In this document: one piece after another, positions 1 through 12,161 of the stretch | Numbering within the stretch: position 1 is the first letter of the stretch | Layout: every line of letters starts with the position of its first letter | Assembly: GCA_947683625.1 (NCBI GenBank) | Contig: CANTUR010000835.1 | Coordinates: forward strand, 62,001 to 126,000 | DNA length: 64,000 bases | Direction of reading: 5' to 3' | Source of the DNA: Mallotus nudiflorus | Lineage: Eukaryota; Streptophyta; Magnoliopsida; Malpighiales; Euphorbiaceae | Notes under the pieces: model-generated | Told to the model about the DNA's origin: nothing | Database searches by the model: none | The model's input: only the letters and a program-made list of their open reading frames with translations | Translations under genes and position numbers: made by a program

Positions 1-60
1 ATGACCTTTAACAACAAGAGCTTTTGCTTTAGCACTTGTATTTTCTTGCTTTTCTTTCTT

Positions 61-456
61 TCACAATTCATAACTATACAAGGCTACAATTACTTCACTT
101 AGAGACACAATAACCTTCCTATAAAGTATAGTAGTTTCAAGATACTTAAACTCATTAGGAAGCGATCCTACCAACATTAGAGTTAGATCTTCATCATTAA
201 AAGTCATGTCCATATTCATTAAATCAGTTACCAACTGATTAAAGCTAGTAATGTGATCATTCATCGTGGTACCTGGAATATAGGTAAAGTGGAACAATCT
301 CTTTTTCATGTAGAGTTTGCTCTGAATATTTTTCTTTAAGAATTTCTCCTCCAGTGCCTTCCATAATTTACTTGCAGAAATTTCTTTAGAAAATGCATAC
401 TTCTTCTTTTTAGAAAGACATGATCGAATTGTACCATATGTCAATCTATTGATCAC
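61..456 (-). pseudogene. Copia gag (UBN2-type) fragment
   Basis: The 131-residue reading frame is a Copia gag polypeptide of the UBN2 type, the capsid-like protein of the retrotransposon particle. Family features visible are a segment with SKLWKALEEKFLKK, a block of charged residues with LYMKKRLFHF, and the region LMLVGSLPNEFKYLETTIL. Complete gag-pol proteins of this class exceed 1,200 residues, so this is only the gag part. The frame closes before the zinc knuckle. The homologous frame in A2 (48447-48671) is broken at a different place. No sign of host function. Confidence 0.8.
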
Positions 457-820
457 CTTCCATTCTTTCTCCTCAACATCATCTAGTTTCTCTCCTTTAA
501 TAGCAATGTCTAGACCCTGTTAAAAGAGGGCATATAAAACCTTACTTTGTCACATGACAAAATTAACAGTGCTATAAAAAATCTACATCGAAAATCTCAC
601 ATTTGTCATAATATTTCTTGCCAAAATTGAAGATGAAGAAGCTGTTGACGTCAATGTGGATACTTTTGTGCCGTCTACCATTTCTGTTATGAATTCTATT
701 TAATAGTTGTATATACAGAATGCCAATTAGCCCAAGGATATTTTTTATGATATGGAAGATCAGCCTAAGCCACAACCACAGAGTATACTAAAATAAACCT
801 AGAGCTCTAATGCCAATTAT

Positions 821-1310
821 TGTAGAATTCGGGTTAATTTCCACCAATAATAACAAATCACCTTGAGAATTATTGCACATGTGACTAGAGTATAAACGAT
901 TGTACTAAAAATCATCTCAAGGTAGATTCCTAGGAAAGAATAGCGAGGTCACAATGGTCCCACTTAAAAATCACACTCTTTAAATAGAATTTTACTAAGA
1001 CAAGTAATTTTAATAACACAATAATTTAACAATAACTATACCCAACAATAGTTATTAAATAGATATAAAAGAAAACACCAAATTTAACGAGGTTTGGCTA
1101 AATATGCCTATGTCCCTGGATACTACCAATATAATATTTCAATAATTTGAGAAAATATTACAAAAAAGAGAGAAAGAATACAATTGGCTAAATATAGGAG
1201 AGGAGACAATTTTTGGGATGAATAACTAAGGGGGAGAAGTTCTTTTATAACTAAAGAACTCCTCCCATATTTTGCAAAATCCCGATGTGGGATTATTTTG
1301 CCAAAGAAAT
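821..1310 (-). repeat. LTR of Copia family A
   Basis: The sequence begins TGTAGAATTC and aligns by eye over its length with the LTRs at 42341-42879 and 49037-49607. The right end is decayed, so 1310 is approximate. It holds one copy of a roughly 31-bp unit (around 1175-1205) that is present two and three times in the other LTRs. It ends only about 70 bp upstream of the receptor-kinase start codon at 1380. Confidence 0.8.
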
Positions 1311-1379
1311 AATAGGTTTAAGGGGATTTAGGTAACATCTTTAGCTAGTTCGGCAGGAGCCATTTGTGGAAACATTGAA

Positions 1380-2725
1380 ATGAAGGCTCAAAACACAAAT
1401 CCTTTACTTATTGCTGCTACCATGTTTCTTGGTTTTTTCTTCTTCAATTGTAGCAAAGCATCCTTTTATCCTCAAGAGCTACCCTATTATGTGCCTCCAT
1501 ATCATTTTGAAATGGATTGCCCCCCAGATCAAGCAGACAATTTTAGATCATCAATCTTGCCAATGAAAATATTAATCTTTCAACTGTGTTAAGGGTATAT
1601 GCCCTTGATCATGACTTTCGTGAGAGACCAAAGATTTCTGCTTGCAGATTTAGAAACGCAATTCACTTATCCATTTTATGTCTCTGTTGGTCCCAAGTTC
1701 ATTCGACTTCATTTCATAGCAATCACCTATTCAGGGTTCAATATCAAAGGCATTGTTCTCTGTCAAAGTTGGTCAGTACACACTTATGACTACTACTGAA
1801 TCCTCCTATTCTAGACTCACGGATGACACTGAATATTTTGTAAGAGAATTCTGTATCAATCCAGAAGGCCAGACACTCAATGTGACTTTTCTGTATCAAT
1901 CCAGAAGGCCAGACACTCAATGTGACTTTGACACCAATATCCAATATTTTAGGTGCTTATGCATTTTTCAACAGGATTTAGATCGTCTCCATGCCTTCAA
2001 AGCTTTATATCCAAGAAGCTGTTCCACTGCCACTTGTTGGACATTCTTCTAGTTATGCTATGGAGAACTCTACAACCCTTGAGATGATATACAGGCTGAA
2101 CATAGGAGGCGGTTTGATTCCTTCACCAGATGATTCTAGCATGTTTCTTCTCCGGATCACCATCGAATCAGAAGTTGAAATTAATTCAAGCTCACTGAGG
2201 CCGTATACTGCTCCAATTAAAGTTTATAACTCAGCCAGAACAATAATAGATAACTCTACATGCAATGATAGTGCTCAATGGTCACTCCCTGTTGATCCTG
2301 GCTTCTATTACCTTATTAGACTCCATTTCTGTGAGATTTCAAGTGCAGTTCAGTGAGATGGTCAAAGAGTTTTTCATGTTTATATCAATAATCAAACTGC
2401 TGAAGATCATGCAGATATATTTCATTGGAGCCATGGAGCTGGAATTCCCACATATAGAGACTACATTGTCAATCTTTCTACATATGGTAAAGAAGTAAAT
2501 TATCTATCAATTTCCATGGAAAGTGACAAAGGATCATCAAAACATCCAATTCTCAATGCTCTGGAAATTTTCAAGTTGTCTGACCTTTCACACAATCTTG
2601 CAGGACACCATCCTTTTGGTCTAAGCATTTATCCTAATATGATTTTTTTGGATTCTGAAGATGACGATGGAAATCTAAATAAATATATAAAGCTCAACTC
2701 CACAAGTGATGCTCCAATATTTTGA
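1380..2725 (+). pseudogene. Signal peptide and malectin-like region of RLK copy 1
   Basis: The start at 1380 gives MKAQNTNPLL, a hydrophobic stretch with FLGFFFFNCS, and then ELPYYVPP, the usual beginning of the mature ectodomain. The reading continues in different frames: RVYALDHDF, a segment with KFIRLHF, VREFCINPEG, then the second half from 1991 (SKLYIQEAVPLPLVGH, MIYRLNIGGGLIP), and FHWSHGAG to NALEIFKLSD up to about 2590. Compared with copy 2, codons for the RLWTRDD segment are missing after MFLL (about 2150). Damage seen: a frameshift near 1575, a 40-bp tandem duplication at 1851, a stop near 1980 and another near 2355. No functional product is expected. Confidence 0.85.
1851..1930 (+). 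repeat. 40-bp tandem duplication inside the malectin-like region
   Basis: The 40 bases from 1851 to 1890 (starting CTGTATCAATCCAGAAGG) are repeated directly from 1891, with 39 identical bases. They encode the CINPEGQTLNVTF part of the ectodomain. Because 40 is not a multiple of three, the duplication by itself shifts the reading frame. Confidence 0.95.
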
Positions 2726-5097
2726 CGTGTGGCTCTCTAGAATTGTGACACATCTGTGAAGCTCTGAATTAGGTTTTTTTTTTCCTGACCATGGAAGAGA
2801 GAAACCGAACGGTCGTTAATTAATCCCTTAATCATGAATTTTTGTTCTTTTCATCTTCTTTTGTGTTCCTTCTATTCCTCAAAATCTTGAGAAGAACCCA
2901 AAAAAATTAATTCTCTGTACCCCTTAACGAATTCCATCTTTTCATCTTCTCTTCTGCTGCTCCTATTCCTCAAAATTGAAGAACCCTAATGAATTCCATC
3001 TTCTTTTCTCTTTATTTATTGCTTCTGGGTTTGAAATTTCAATTCTCGCTTTATTTATACATGCTTTTTCGGTTCATTTTTGTTGGGTTTTTTTTGAGAT
3101 TGATTTGTTTGAATTTGGTTACTTTTATAGCTTTCCTAGATACTTACCTAACTTTTTCTGTTCATTGAAATATTCACTTTGTTTTATGCATTTGGTTTAG
3201 TTTTAGTTTCTAGGTTTTTTTTTGACACTGATGATGGAGAATTTGAGTATAATTCATCTGAGAAGATCTTTTTTGGTGGTTATTTGCGTAGTTTCTATAA
3301 GATTTTTTTTCCTTTGTAATTTGATAGGTTCTGTGGACGGTTTATTTTCATTTTCTTTCTTTCAAATTCTTCATCTCTCTCGCACTTGCGTCACTCATTC
3401 ACTTCTTCATTTCATTGTTTATGCAAAAGCTCCAGCCTCCAGCCACCCATGAGTTGGTTATTCCCAAACGATACTTTGTCTCCCATGGCATCCAGAATGC
3501 GGCTAGAGGGATTTTATATTTTACATTTTGGTGTTCTGATATTGCTTGCAGCTTGTATGTTTTGTAAAACACATGCTCTTTATAGGCAGTACTGATTTTC
3601 CAGACAAGAATAAGGTATGTTAATTGCATGTTTTCATTAAACGTTTTGGGAAGATTAGAGCTCAAGAAATTATTACTTTGTATTTACATGAACTGGAAGG
3701 ATTTATTTTTTCGTGCTAATGCTATGGATTTGCTACTCTGATAATGATAATGATACTTTCATTGCAGTGTAAGTTGCGCTCCTAGAGAAGCTGTTTGAGT
3801 AAGAATTGGTGGTGAGGGTTGTTTTATGAGAAAGTAATCATATTAATTATGAAGAATTTAATTCTTTGGTGTGGTCATTTGTGATGAAGAACCTTTGTGT
3901 CTGAAGATTTTGTCTTAAACTCTACATATTTAGCAAATAAGGACAAAAGCTTAGTTTTAAGGGATTGCTTCTGTCTTTGAAGTTTTCTTCTTGGTTATAT
4001 TGTTGTCTCTTTTGCTTTGAATGTGAGATTGTGATGACATGGAGGTCCACCAACTTCTACTAATGTTGGCATAATTTCGTAGCTTGACTTATATGGTGGT
4101 ATCTTCTAAAGGCAGTCTGATTGTATATTTTATGTATTTTACTTCTGATTCAGCACTGTTTCCAAATTTATGGGTTTTCCTAATTATTATTGCAACAGTA
4201 ATGTATTTATTAAATGCAAATCCGTATATACTTCTTTACTGCTGATCTACAAATATATCACTGTTGCTCTAATAATAGCTTGGTCATTTTTCTAGAGAAG
4301 CTGTTGGAGTGAGAATGTTGCTCTAGCTAAAGTTGCTGCCCCTGCCAAGGTGTGTGTTCTCATCTGTGTTTTAATCTTATTATTATTATTTTTTGCATTC
4401 TAATGTTTTCAGTTGCCTTTTTCTCATCTTTTTATGGTGCTATTCTTCTGATATATTTTGTAACATGCCATTCTGCAGTTTACTACTTTCTGACCCTTCA
4501 TGTTAGATATTGTTCTTAGATGGTGAAACTAATACTTGGCAATTAGATCAAATGGCTGAAGGTATGGAAAATCAACTTTAGGAAGATGACTATTGTTGCG
4601 ATCAAACTAAGAACACACAATGTAAGCGACATTTCTTCATGTTTTTAACATTTTTTCTTTGTTTCTTCTATGCTCATCTTTGGTTATTGCATGACTCGGC
4701 ACCTATGTTGATTTTGAGAATTAGCTGAAATTTGTTGGATTGGTAACTAATATTATATGATTTATTGAATTATTTTTTGTTTTCTGGAAGTTTTTTTTAG
4801 TTCAATTGTAGTTTATACATATATTAGCTTTTTTTAGAGGATATTGAAAAATTTATTGTATGTTGTTTTTTTAAAATACAAACAATCGCTATAAATTTAT
4901 AATTATTATTTCATAAAAATTTATTGAAAAAAATAAATTCTCTATTGCTGATTTCAGTGACTCAATGTGACGTGTAGATTCCACGATGATGCTTTTCATC
5001 AATCAAGATTTTGGACCAAATTTCAATATAGCAAATAAATATAAAATTTGACTGGTTTGATTATATGCTTCTAATACACATTCTTCCTTCTGATTAG

Positions 5098-5154
5098 GAG
5101 CATAATGGTGATCTCATTGCAGTTGTCAATGCACATTTTAGCAAAGGAGATAGA
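5098..5154 (+). pseudogene. Possible captured exon, UBA-like segment
   Basis: After an acceptor-like TCTGATTAG the sequence reads EHNGDLIAVVNAHFSKGDR in one frame. It resembles the second half of the UBA-like fold at the N-terminus of some plant proteins, where a block of the form EHxGDLNEAVNAHFxEGDR is typical. Only this exon is convincing; flanking exons were not found. It may be a captured gene fragment inside the 4.4 kb block. The assignment rests on one short motif. Confidence 0.35.
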
Positions 5155-6061
5155 AGCATGTTGGTTATTTTACTTACATCCATTTTTTTTTCCAGTTCCC
5201 TGGTATTTGATGAGTGATAACTTATGCATCTTTTCTTTTTCCATTCTGTTCAATGTGGGTACCATGTTGGTTGTTGAATTAGTTCGATCTGTTAATACAA
5301 AAAATGAAGGGAACTTATTGCAGAATTTGTAGCAACACTGAAAAGTTTCTTAATTAATTATTGTGATCATTGTATAATTCTTTGATCATAGAGTTATAAA
5401 AGGAGTTTCAATGTATTTGCTGCCAAGATCATTGCTCAGGGAAAAAAGAGAAGCTTGAGAGTGAGAGTGCAAAAACATGGAATTCATGTTTTTTATTTCC
5501 TCTTGTTGAACGATAGAATTTCATTGCTAAACATTGTACATTATGATATGCAATAGAGGAATGAGAAGAGTATTCTTTTTGATTCGAAGTAGAATATTCT
5601 ACCTTCAAACAACAATATCTTGGGATATCATTGGTTTACATGAGAGTATGGTTCAAAATCACACAGCAGAGTGTAATATTATATTTGCCATTATTTATAG
5701 ATATGCCATTAACTAATAGAAAACATGCTTTCCCTTTTCTTTAAATATTTATGCAATCTTTCTATTCTTTCAGAATTGAACATCAAAGGATGCAAATTGT
5801 ATAGAAGTTTATGTAGTTCCAACAATAATATAAAATTTATGTTATGCTAATATAATTTATACTGCACTCATTTTCAGAAATCGAAGTAATATATTAAACT
5901 ACATTGGTTACCTAGCTAGAAATATTGAATATAAAAATTTAAAATTTTATCATGTTAAATCTTATTAGCCGAAATCAGCAAACATAATCCGATCCAAAAT
6001 AGCATAACACATCATCTATTAAATGTAAACATCAAATGAGTTGCTTCAGTCAATAGAGAAT

Positions 6062-6152
6062 TATCAATAGAGAATTATATAGGTGCAAGTTTAGTCAAAG
6101 TTGAACAGGAATATCAATAGAGAATTATATAGGTGCAAGTTTAGTCAAAGTT
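6062..6152 (+). repeat. 41-bp direct repeat
   Basis: The 41-base segment beginning TATCAATAGAGAATTATATA at 6062-6102 recurs at 6112-6152, separated by 9 bases. Just upstream a 14-bp part (CAATAGAGAATTAT) is present once more. It is non-coding. Confidence 0.9.
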
Positions 6153-7110
6153 AAAGCTTTGTAAAGGATTTTATTTAGGGTAATGATAGACGTAGAAATT
6201 CACGATGTTACGAGTTGTGATAAATATCTATTTTAATTTCTTTAAAATTACAGTCTAGATCTTTATAATTTTTTTTTTCTCTTTTATTTTTGTCCCTCAA
6301 AAGAGGGAAGCTGTCTTGCAACAAGGAATATTTCCCTTTTACTTATTTTATAGAAATTATTATTATTGCTGCTATTGAGCATACGTGCAAAACATTTTAG
6401 GAACATTTATTAGGTATTAATTACAATACCATTGGAAAGGACTTTTCTAACACAGAATAACAATTCATATTTGGTCTCTTTACTTGTTTTTAGAAGTGAG
6501 GCCCTTTGGAATGCTATCTACGTTATAGGGTTACATATGCAATGTAAAGCTAGAGGGAAAAAAAACCTATTCGAAATCCCCTTATTTCTATGTAACTATC
6601 AATTTTTTAGCCACAACCCAAAAAAAAAAAAACTTTTGGTTTATATAAACATAATGACATATTATTAATTCATCTTAATGAAATGATAAATTAATTAATG
6701 ATTGAAGGTTTTAAATATCTATACATCTTATATCTTTTCATTTTCCAACTTAATAAACATCCTCAATAAGCACACCTAAAGTTTTCAAACTTTAATAAGT
6801 AATTGATATTTTTGAACATTGATTTGTACATTTCTTAAGATTTTTTCCCTCTTTTTTTTTCTCTGATGGAATTAGGGGAGATAAAAATGGCTAGAATTGA
6901 TGACGGTATTGAAAGAATACTTAGAGTGAAGTTTGTTGCTAGTCTTTTTAAATATCCCTATGTTTTCAAAATTTTATGTCATTACAAAATATAAGATTTC
7001 TCCATAATTGTAAAAGATTTTGTGACCTGATACAACCGTATAACTCTCGAATTGAATTATGTACATATGCATTTTTATTTCAACAATGACAACAGAAAAT
7101 AATAATTTCA

Positions 7111-7480
7111 TTTCATTACCACAGGGTAAACTCACCCGCATAATGCGCAGGCATATGCCTAGTAATATGATAATTCCAAGAGCAGCCTATGTTCTTCTTG
7201 TACTTTTGGCATCAACCTCGGTGTTCTGGTATCCTGTATTAGCTAGAAACCCTAAGTCATGGAGAAAAACTCTGAATAAAAATCAATTATCTAATCATTA
7301 CCGCATCTTCTCATTTGTTGATATAAAGTTAGCAACCAACAATTTTTCAGACAACCAACTTTTTGGCACAAGTGGTTTTGTGATGGTTTACAAGGGTTCC
7401 GTTGATGATGGCAGCACTAACATTGCTATAAAGTGTGCCATCAAGTTCACACCAAAGTCTAAAAGATTTCAAACTGAAAT
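7111..7480 (+). pseudogene. Membrane span, juxtamembrane and kinase N-lobe of RLK copy 1
   Basis: The frame at 7059-7499 contains a hydrophobic stretch (AAYVLLVLLASTSVFWYPVL), then NHYRIFSFVDIKLATNNFSD, the usual entry to the kinase domain of this family, a degenerate glycine loop (GTSGFVMVYKGSV) and the lysine strand NIAIK. It stops at RFQTEI, where Copia element B has inserted after 7480. Removing the element and one copy of its target duplication gives RFQTEISMLSKLRH across the junction, with no frame change. Confidence 0.85.
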
Positions 7481-8140
7481 TGTTGTGGGTCCCTTCTAGT
7501 GGAGTCCATAAGTTTAAAAAAAAAATGAAAAGTCACATTTTATTGGACCGAATTTGATGCAGTAAATATTGAAAGTTTACTATTTTTTTTGATGTGCTAA
7601 GGCCTATATAAAGGCCATATATGGAGAAGCAAAAAATGAGAGGGAGGCAAGTACGAGCAAGTAAAAGAAAATAATTTAAGGTGTGTGCTTGTGAGGTGAG
7701 AGCCAAAGCAATTTTGCTTTGATGAGTGTGAGAGAGTTTTAAAGGGTTTGAGAATTTTTTTTTCCTCAAAGGGTGAGTAACAAAATAGTGAGGTAATTAT
7801 TTTTGGGGTGTTTGGAAAACACTTTGACTGCCACTATTTTGTTGAGATTTTTTTCTAGTGTTGATCTATAAAAGACTCTCTCTTGTACCTACTATTTTTA
7901 TAGTGAAAGAATTATTCGGATTTTGTCCCATGGACGTAGACCAAGAATTAAAGGTGAACCACGTTAAAATATTTGTGTCATTTTTATTTTTTTTACAGCA
8001 AGTTTTACCGCCTATTTTACTAACCTATTGGCTGGTTTAACTGCCTCCATTTATTTATTTATTTGATTATTTCTGCAGTAATTTTATTTTATCTCTATGA
8101 AAATTATTCCGCTGCACCAACTCTATTAATTTTCGTAACA
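7481..8140 (+). repeat. 5' LTR of Copia element B
   Basis: The LTR starts TGTTGTGGGTCCC and ends TTCGTAACA, 660 bp. It contains a TATATAAAGG-like TATA box near 7609. It pairs with 12162-12829, differing by many substitutions and small indels. Confidence 0.92.
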
Positions 8141-8142
8141 AG

Positions 8143-8154
8143 TGGTATCAGAGC
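8143..8154 (+). promoter_or_regulatory. Primer-binding site of Copia element B
   Basis: TGGTATCAGAGC, two bases after the 5' LTR, is the classical complement of the 3' end of plant initiator tRNA-Met and would prime minus-strand DNA synthesis. Confidence 0.9.
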
Positions 8155-8195
8155 TGTTAGTTCGTGTTTCGGAGGCATTATTAAATATTGCAACA

Positions 8196-11100
8196 ATGGA
8201 GTCTAAGATTAGCAAAATGGTTAGCTTAAATGACACAAATTACCATATATGGAGAAATAAGATGAATGATCTCTTATTTCTGATGAAGTTGTATTTACCA
8301 ATTTTTGTTGCAACAAAACCCGAAGGCAAGATGGATGAGGAATGCGCATTTGAGCATTAGTAAGTGTGTGGCTACATCCGATAGTTTATTGAACACAATG
8401 TGTACAACCACATTTGCATTGAAACTCATGCACATACATTGTGGAGCAAGCTTGAGGAGCTGTACACTTCAAAGATCGACAACAATAAATTATGTTGTCT
8501 AAAAAAATTAATACAGATAAAATATCAGGAAGGCTCTTCTGTCGTCAATCACTTAAATGAAATGCAAGGGATCGTGGATTCGTTGTCGGGAATGGGCATA
8601 AATTTTGACAATGAATTCTTGCTCTTATAGTGCTGGCTTGTCTATCAGAGTCATGGGAGACTTTAAAGATTTCACTTATAAAATCTGCACCAAATGGTGT
8701 AGTGAATATGGAATTTATCAAAAGCAGTATTTAGAATGAAGAGATGAGACGCAGATCAAAGGGTGCCTCTTCAAGACATTTAGATATCCTTGTTGTAAAT
8801 TCCACGGGGAGAAGTGAGACTCGAAGCTCAAAGCAAAGAGATAAGAGTAGAGGAAAGTCAAACAAGTATGCAAATATGAATGCCGTTACTGTAAAAAGAA
8901 AGGCCATATCAAGAATTTCTATTAAAAGTTCAAAGACAAAAACAAAGGCAAAGATGTGAGAAAAGATGACAGCAGTGATGATGATAAAGAAAATCTTCTT
9001 GGAGAATTTAATGTCCTTTTTCATAATGAAATGGTTAATCTTACTACCTATGAGACCAACTGGGTGATTGACAGTGGTGCTTCCATTCACATTACATCTT
9101 GAAGAGAATTCTTCTCATCATATACTTCAAAAGATTTTGGATTTGTGAAGATGGGGAATGGCAATCGAACAAGAGTTTCTGATGAAGGAGATGTGTGTTT
9201 AGAAGCGTTAAATGACATAAGACTAATCTTGATGAATGTCAAGCATGTTCTAGATATTTGCCTAAATTTGATCTCAACAAGCGAGTTTGATAATGAAGGT
9301 TTTTGCAATACCTTCTGTAACGACTAATGGAAACTCATTAAAGGCTCATTGGTGGTGGCTAGAGGCAAAAAGGACTCAGCACTATACTTTATGCATGCAA
9401 ATATCTCTAAAAACATAGTGAATGCTATGGAGAAAGACAGTATAGTTGAGCTATGACATAGAAGACTTGACCATATGAGTGAGAAATGGATGACAGTGCT
9501 GGCCAAGAAAAATGTATTATTTGGAGTGGATCTTGTGCATCTGGAGAAATGTGCTGATTGTCTTGGAGGAAAGCAAAATACGGTTGCTTTCAGGAGTTCT
9601 CCTCCATTCAGAATGAAGAGTATGCTGGATTTAATTCATTCAGACTTATATAGGCCAATGCCAAAGTCACTTAGTGGTTGTCAGTACTATGTGACTTTCA
9701 TTGATGATCATTCTCAGAAGACGTGGGCATACACCTTGAAGTTAAAAGATCAGGTGCTAAATGTCTTCAAGGAATTTCACACCTTGGTGGAAAGACAAAC
9801 TAGTAAGAAGATTAAGTGCGTCTGGATAGATAACGGTGGAGAGTATTCTTGACCATTTGATGCTTATTGTGAAGAGCATGGTATATGATATCAAATGACA
9901 CCTCTAAAGGCACCGTAATTGAATGGTTTAGTTGAGAGGATGGATAGGACTTTGATGGAGAGAGTCAAATTTTTGCTCTTACATTCAAAGCTGCCTAAGA
10001 CATTTTAGGTGAAGCTCTACTTACAGCAGTACATGTGCTGAACCTTTCACCATGTGTTGCTCTATAGTTTGACACTCCAGAGAGGGTATGGTTAGGAAAA
10101 GATGTTTCCTATGGTCATCTATGGGTTTTTGGGTGCAAAGCCTTTGTGCATATTCCTAAGGATGAGAGGTCTAAACTTGATGTCAAGACATAACAGTGTG
10201 TGTTCATTGGCTATGGTCAAGATTAACTTGGCTATAGATTGTTTGATCCAATCCAAAAGAAGCTTTTTAAAAGCCGTGATATTATGTTTATTGAAGATAA
10301 GACAATCAAAGATATCACTAGAGTTCAGAAGAACATTCCCAGCTTTAAAGATGATTCAAATTTGAAGTTAGTTCCTCCAACAACGGTGCCAAGGGAAGTT
10401 GGAGATGAAAATGAAGTTATTCTGCCAGATGTAGGTGATGAAGATGCTCCCATAGAGATTCCATCTAAAAATGATGATGATGGTTTTCATGATCAACCAT
10501 TGACAGATGAGGCTTCTTTAGTGCCACTGAGGAGATCTAATAGAATCAAACAACCTCCTACCAGATATCTTAGAGACCAATTTATGTTACTAACTGATGG
10601 GGGAGATCCAGAAAGCTTTAAAGAAGTTATGAATGATGAACACAAGCAGAAATGGTTTGAAGCCATGCATGATAAGATGAAGTCTCTACATGAGAACAAG
10701 ATGTTTGAGCTAGTGAAGTGGCTTGAAGGCAAGAGAGCTTTGAAGAATAAGTGGGTGTTCAGGATCAAACATGAAGAACATGGTTTCCAACCATGATTCA
10801 AAGCTAGATTGGTTGTAAAAGGATTCAATTAAAGAAAGGGTATTAACTTTGATGAGATTTTTTCTCTAGTCATGAAGATGACATCCATCCGTATTGTGTT
10901 GGGTTTAGCAGTAAGTTTTGATTTGGAGATTGAGCAAATGGATGTTAAAACTACCTTCTTTCATGGTGATTTGGAAGAGGAAATATTTATAGAGCAACCA
11001 TAGGGTTTCAAAGAAATGGAAAAAGAGGACTATGTTTGTAGATTGAAGAAAAGCTTGTATGGCTTGAAACAGGCACCAAGGCAATGGTATAAGAAGTTTG

Positions 11101-12000
11101 AGTTTGTTATGGGAGAGTAAGGCTACAAGAAAACCACTTCAGACCATTGTGTATTTGTTTAGAAATTCTCTGATGATGACTTTATTGTGTTTTTTCTCTA
11201 TATAGATGACATGTTGATTGTTGGTCATAATATTTTCAGAATCAATAGCTTGAAGAAGCAATTGAGTAAGTCTTTTACTATGAAAGACTTAGGACCAGTA
11301 AAGCAAATTCTTGGCATGAAGATTATTAGAGAAAGAGGCGTCAGTCACAAGAGAAGTATATTGAGAATGTACTTTAGAGGTTCAACATGTACAATGCTAA
11401 AGTGGTTAGCTGTCCTCTTCCTAATCACTTTAGAGCAAAGCCCTTCTATTGGTAAGGAGAAGGAATAAATGGATAGAGTTCCATATGCTTCAGCAGTTGG
11501 TAGTTTAATGTATGCCATGGTGTGTACACGACCAAATATTGCACACTCAGTTGGAGTTGTGAGTCGGTTCCTTTCAAATCTTGGAAAGGAGCATTGGGTT
11601 GTAGTGAAATGGATTTTCAGGTATCTTCGTGGAACATCCAAAATATGGTTATGTTTTAGAGATGCCAAACATATGTTAGCTAGATACATAGATGCAGATA
11701 TGGTGAGAGATGTTGATTCAAGAAAATCAACCTCTGGTTACTTGATTACTTTTGCATGGGAAGCTGTGTCATAATAATCAAAATTACAAAAATGTGTTAC
11801 TTTGTCTACCACTAAAGCAGAGTTTATTGCAACAACTGAAGCTTGTAAAGGGTTGCTATGGATGAAGAAATTCTTAAATGAGCTTGGTTTTCAGCAAGAC
11901 AAATACAAGCTATATTATGATAGTCAGAGTATTATCCACCTTAATAAGAATTCTTCCTTTCATTTAAGGTCAAAGTATATTAATGTGAGATATTAATAGA
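8196..12000 (+). pseudogene. Decayed Copia gag-pol of element B
   Basis: The start at 8196 begins MESKISKMVSLNDTNY, a Tnt1/Copia gag, but a stop occurs at 8358. In shifting frames one can follow: a zinc knuckle near 8869-8925 (CRYCKKKGHIKNFY, last cysteine lost), protease with WVIDSGAS near 9060, integrase core 9475-9990 (LIHSDL, WIDNGGEY, GLVERMDRTL), reverse transcriptase about 10610-11250 with the catalytic YIDD near 11200, and RNase H 11469-11996 (SRKSTSGYL, LSTTKAEFIA). At least a dozen stops and several frameshifts separate these. Many stops are TAG or TAA where family members have Q. No functional polyprotein can be made. Confidence 0.9.
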
Positions 12001-12161
12001 TATGAGATGTATTGGAGAATAAGCTATTGTAGCTAGAGAAATCCATACTGATGAAAATAGATAAAACATGTTAACAAAGATTCTACCAAAGGAGAAATTT
12101 GAATTTTGTCAATTGGTTGCTGGAATGGTGATGATCTCCAAGTAGCCGGGAGGGAGAGAAT

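Larger units (their letters stand above)
1..1310 (-). mobile_element. Copia LTR retrotransposon (family A), partial
   Basis: This is the 5' end of a Ty1/copia element lying on the minus strand and running off the left edge of the window. In element order it has an LTR (about 1310 down to 821), a primer-binding site next to it whose minus-strand reading TTGGCATTAGAGC is close to the initiator tRNA-Met complement TTGGTATCAGAGC, a leader, and a gag gene. The same sequence recurs at 48.2-49.6 kb in element A2, so the two are copies of one family. Protease, integrase and reverse transcriptase would lie outside the window. Confidence 0.85.
2726..7110. other. 4.4 kb AT-rich non-coding block within RLK copy 1
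   Basis: This block separates the malectin-like region from the membrane span of the first receptor kinase. No long open frame is present. Parts look like an intron-containing plant gene: a 5'-UTR-like pyrimidine-rich stretch (2770-3200), repeated GAGAAGCTGTT segments at 3785 and 4298, and a small exon-like segment at 5098. I found no clear target-site duplication or terminal inverted repeat, so the superfamily (for example a gene-capturing Mutator-like element or Helitron) is open. An acceptor-like TTACCACAG lies just before 7126, so an intron that later acquired insertions is possible too. Confidence 0.5.
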
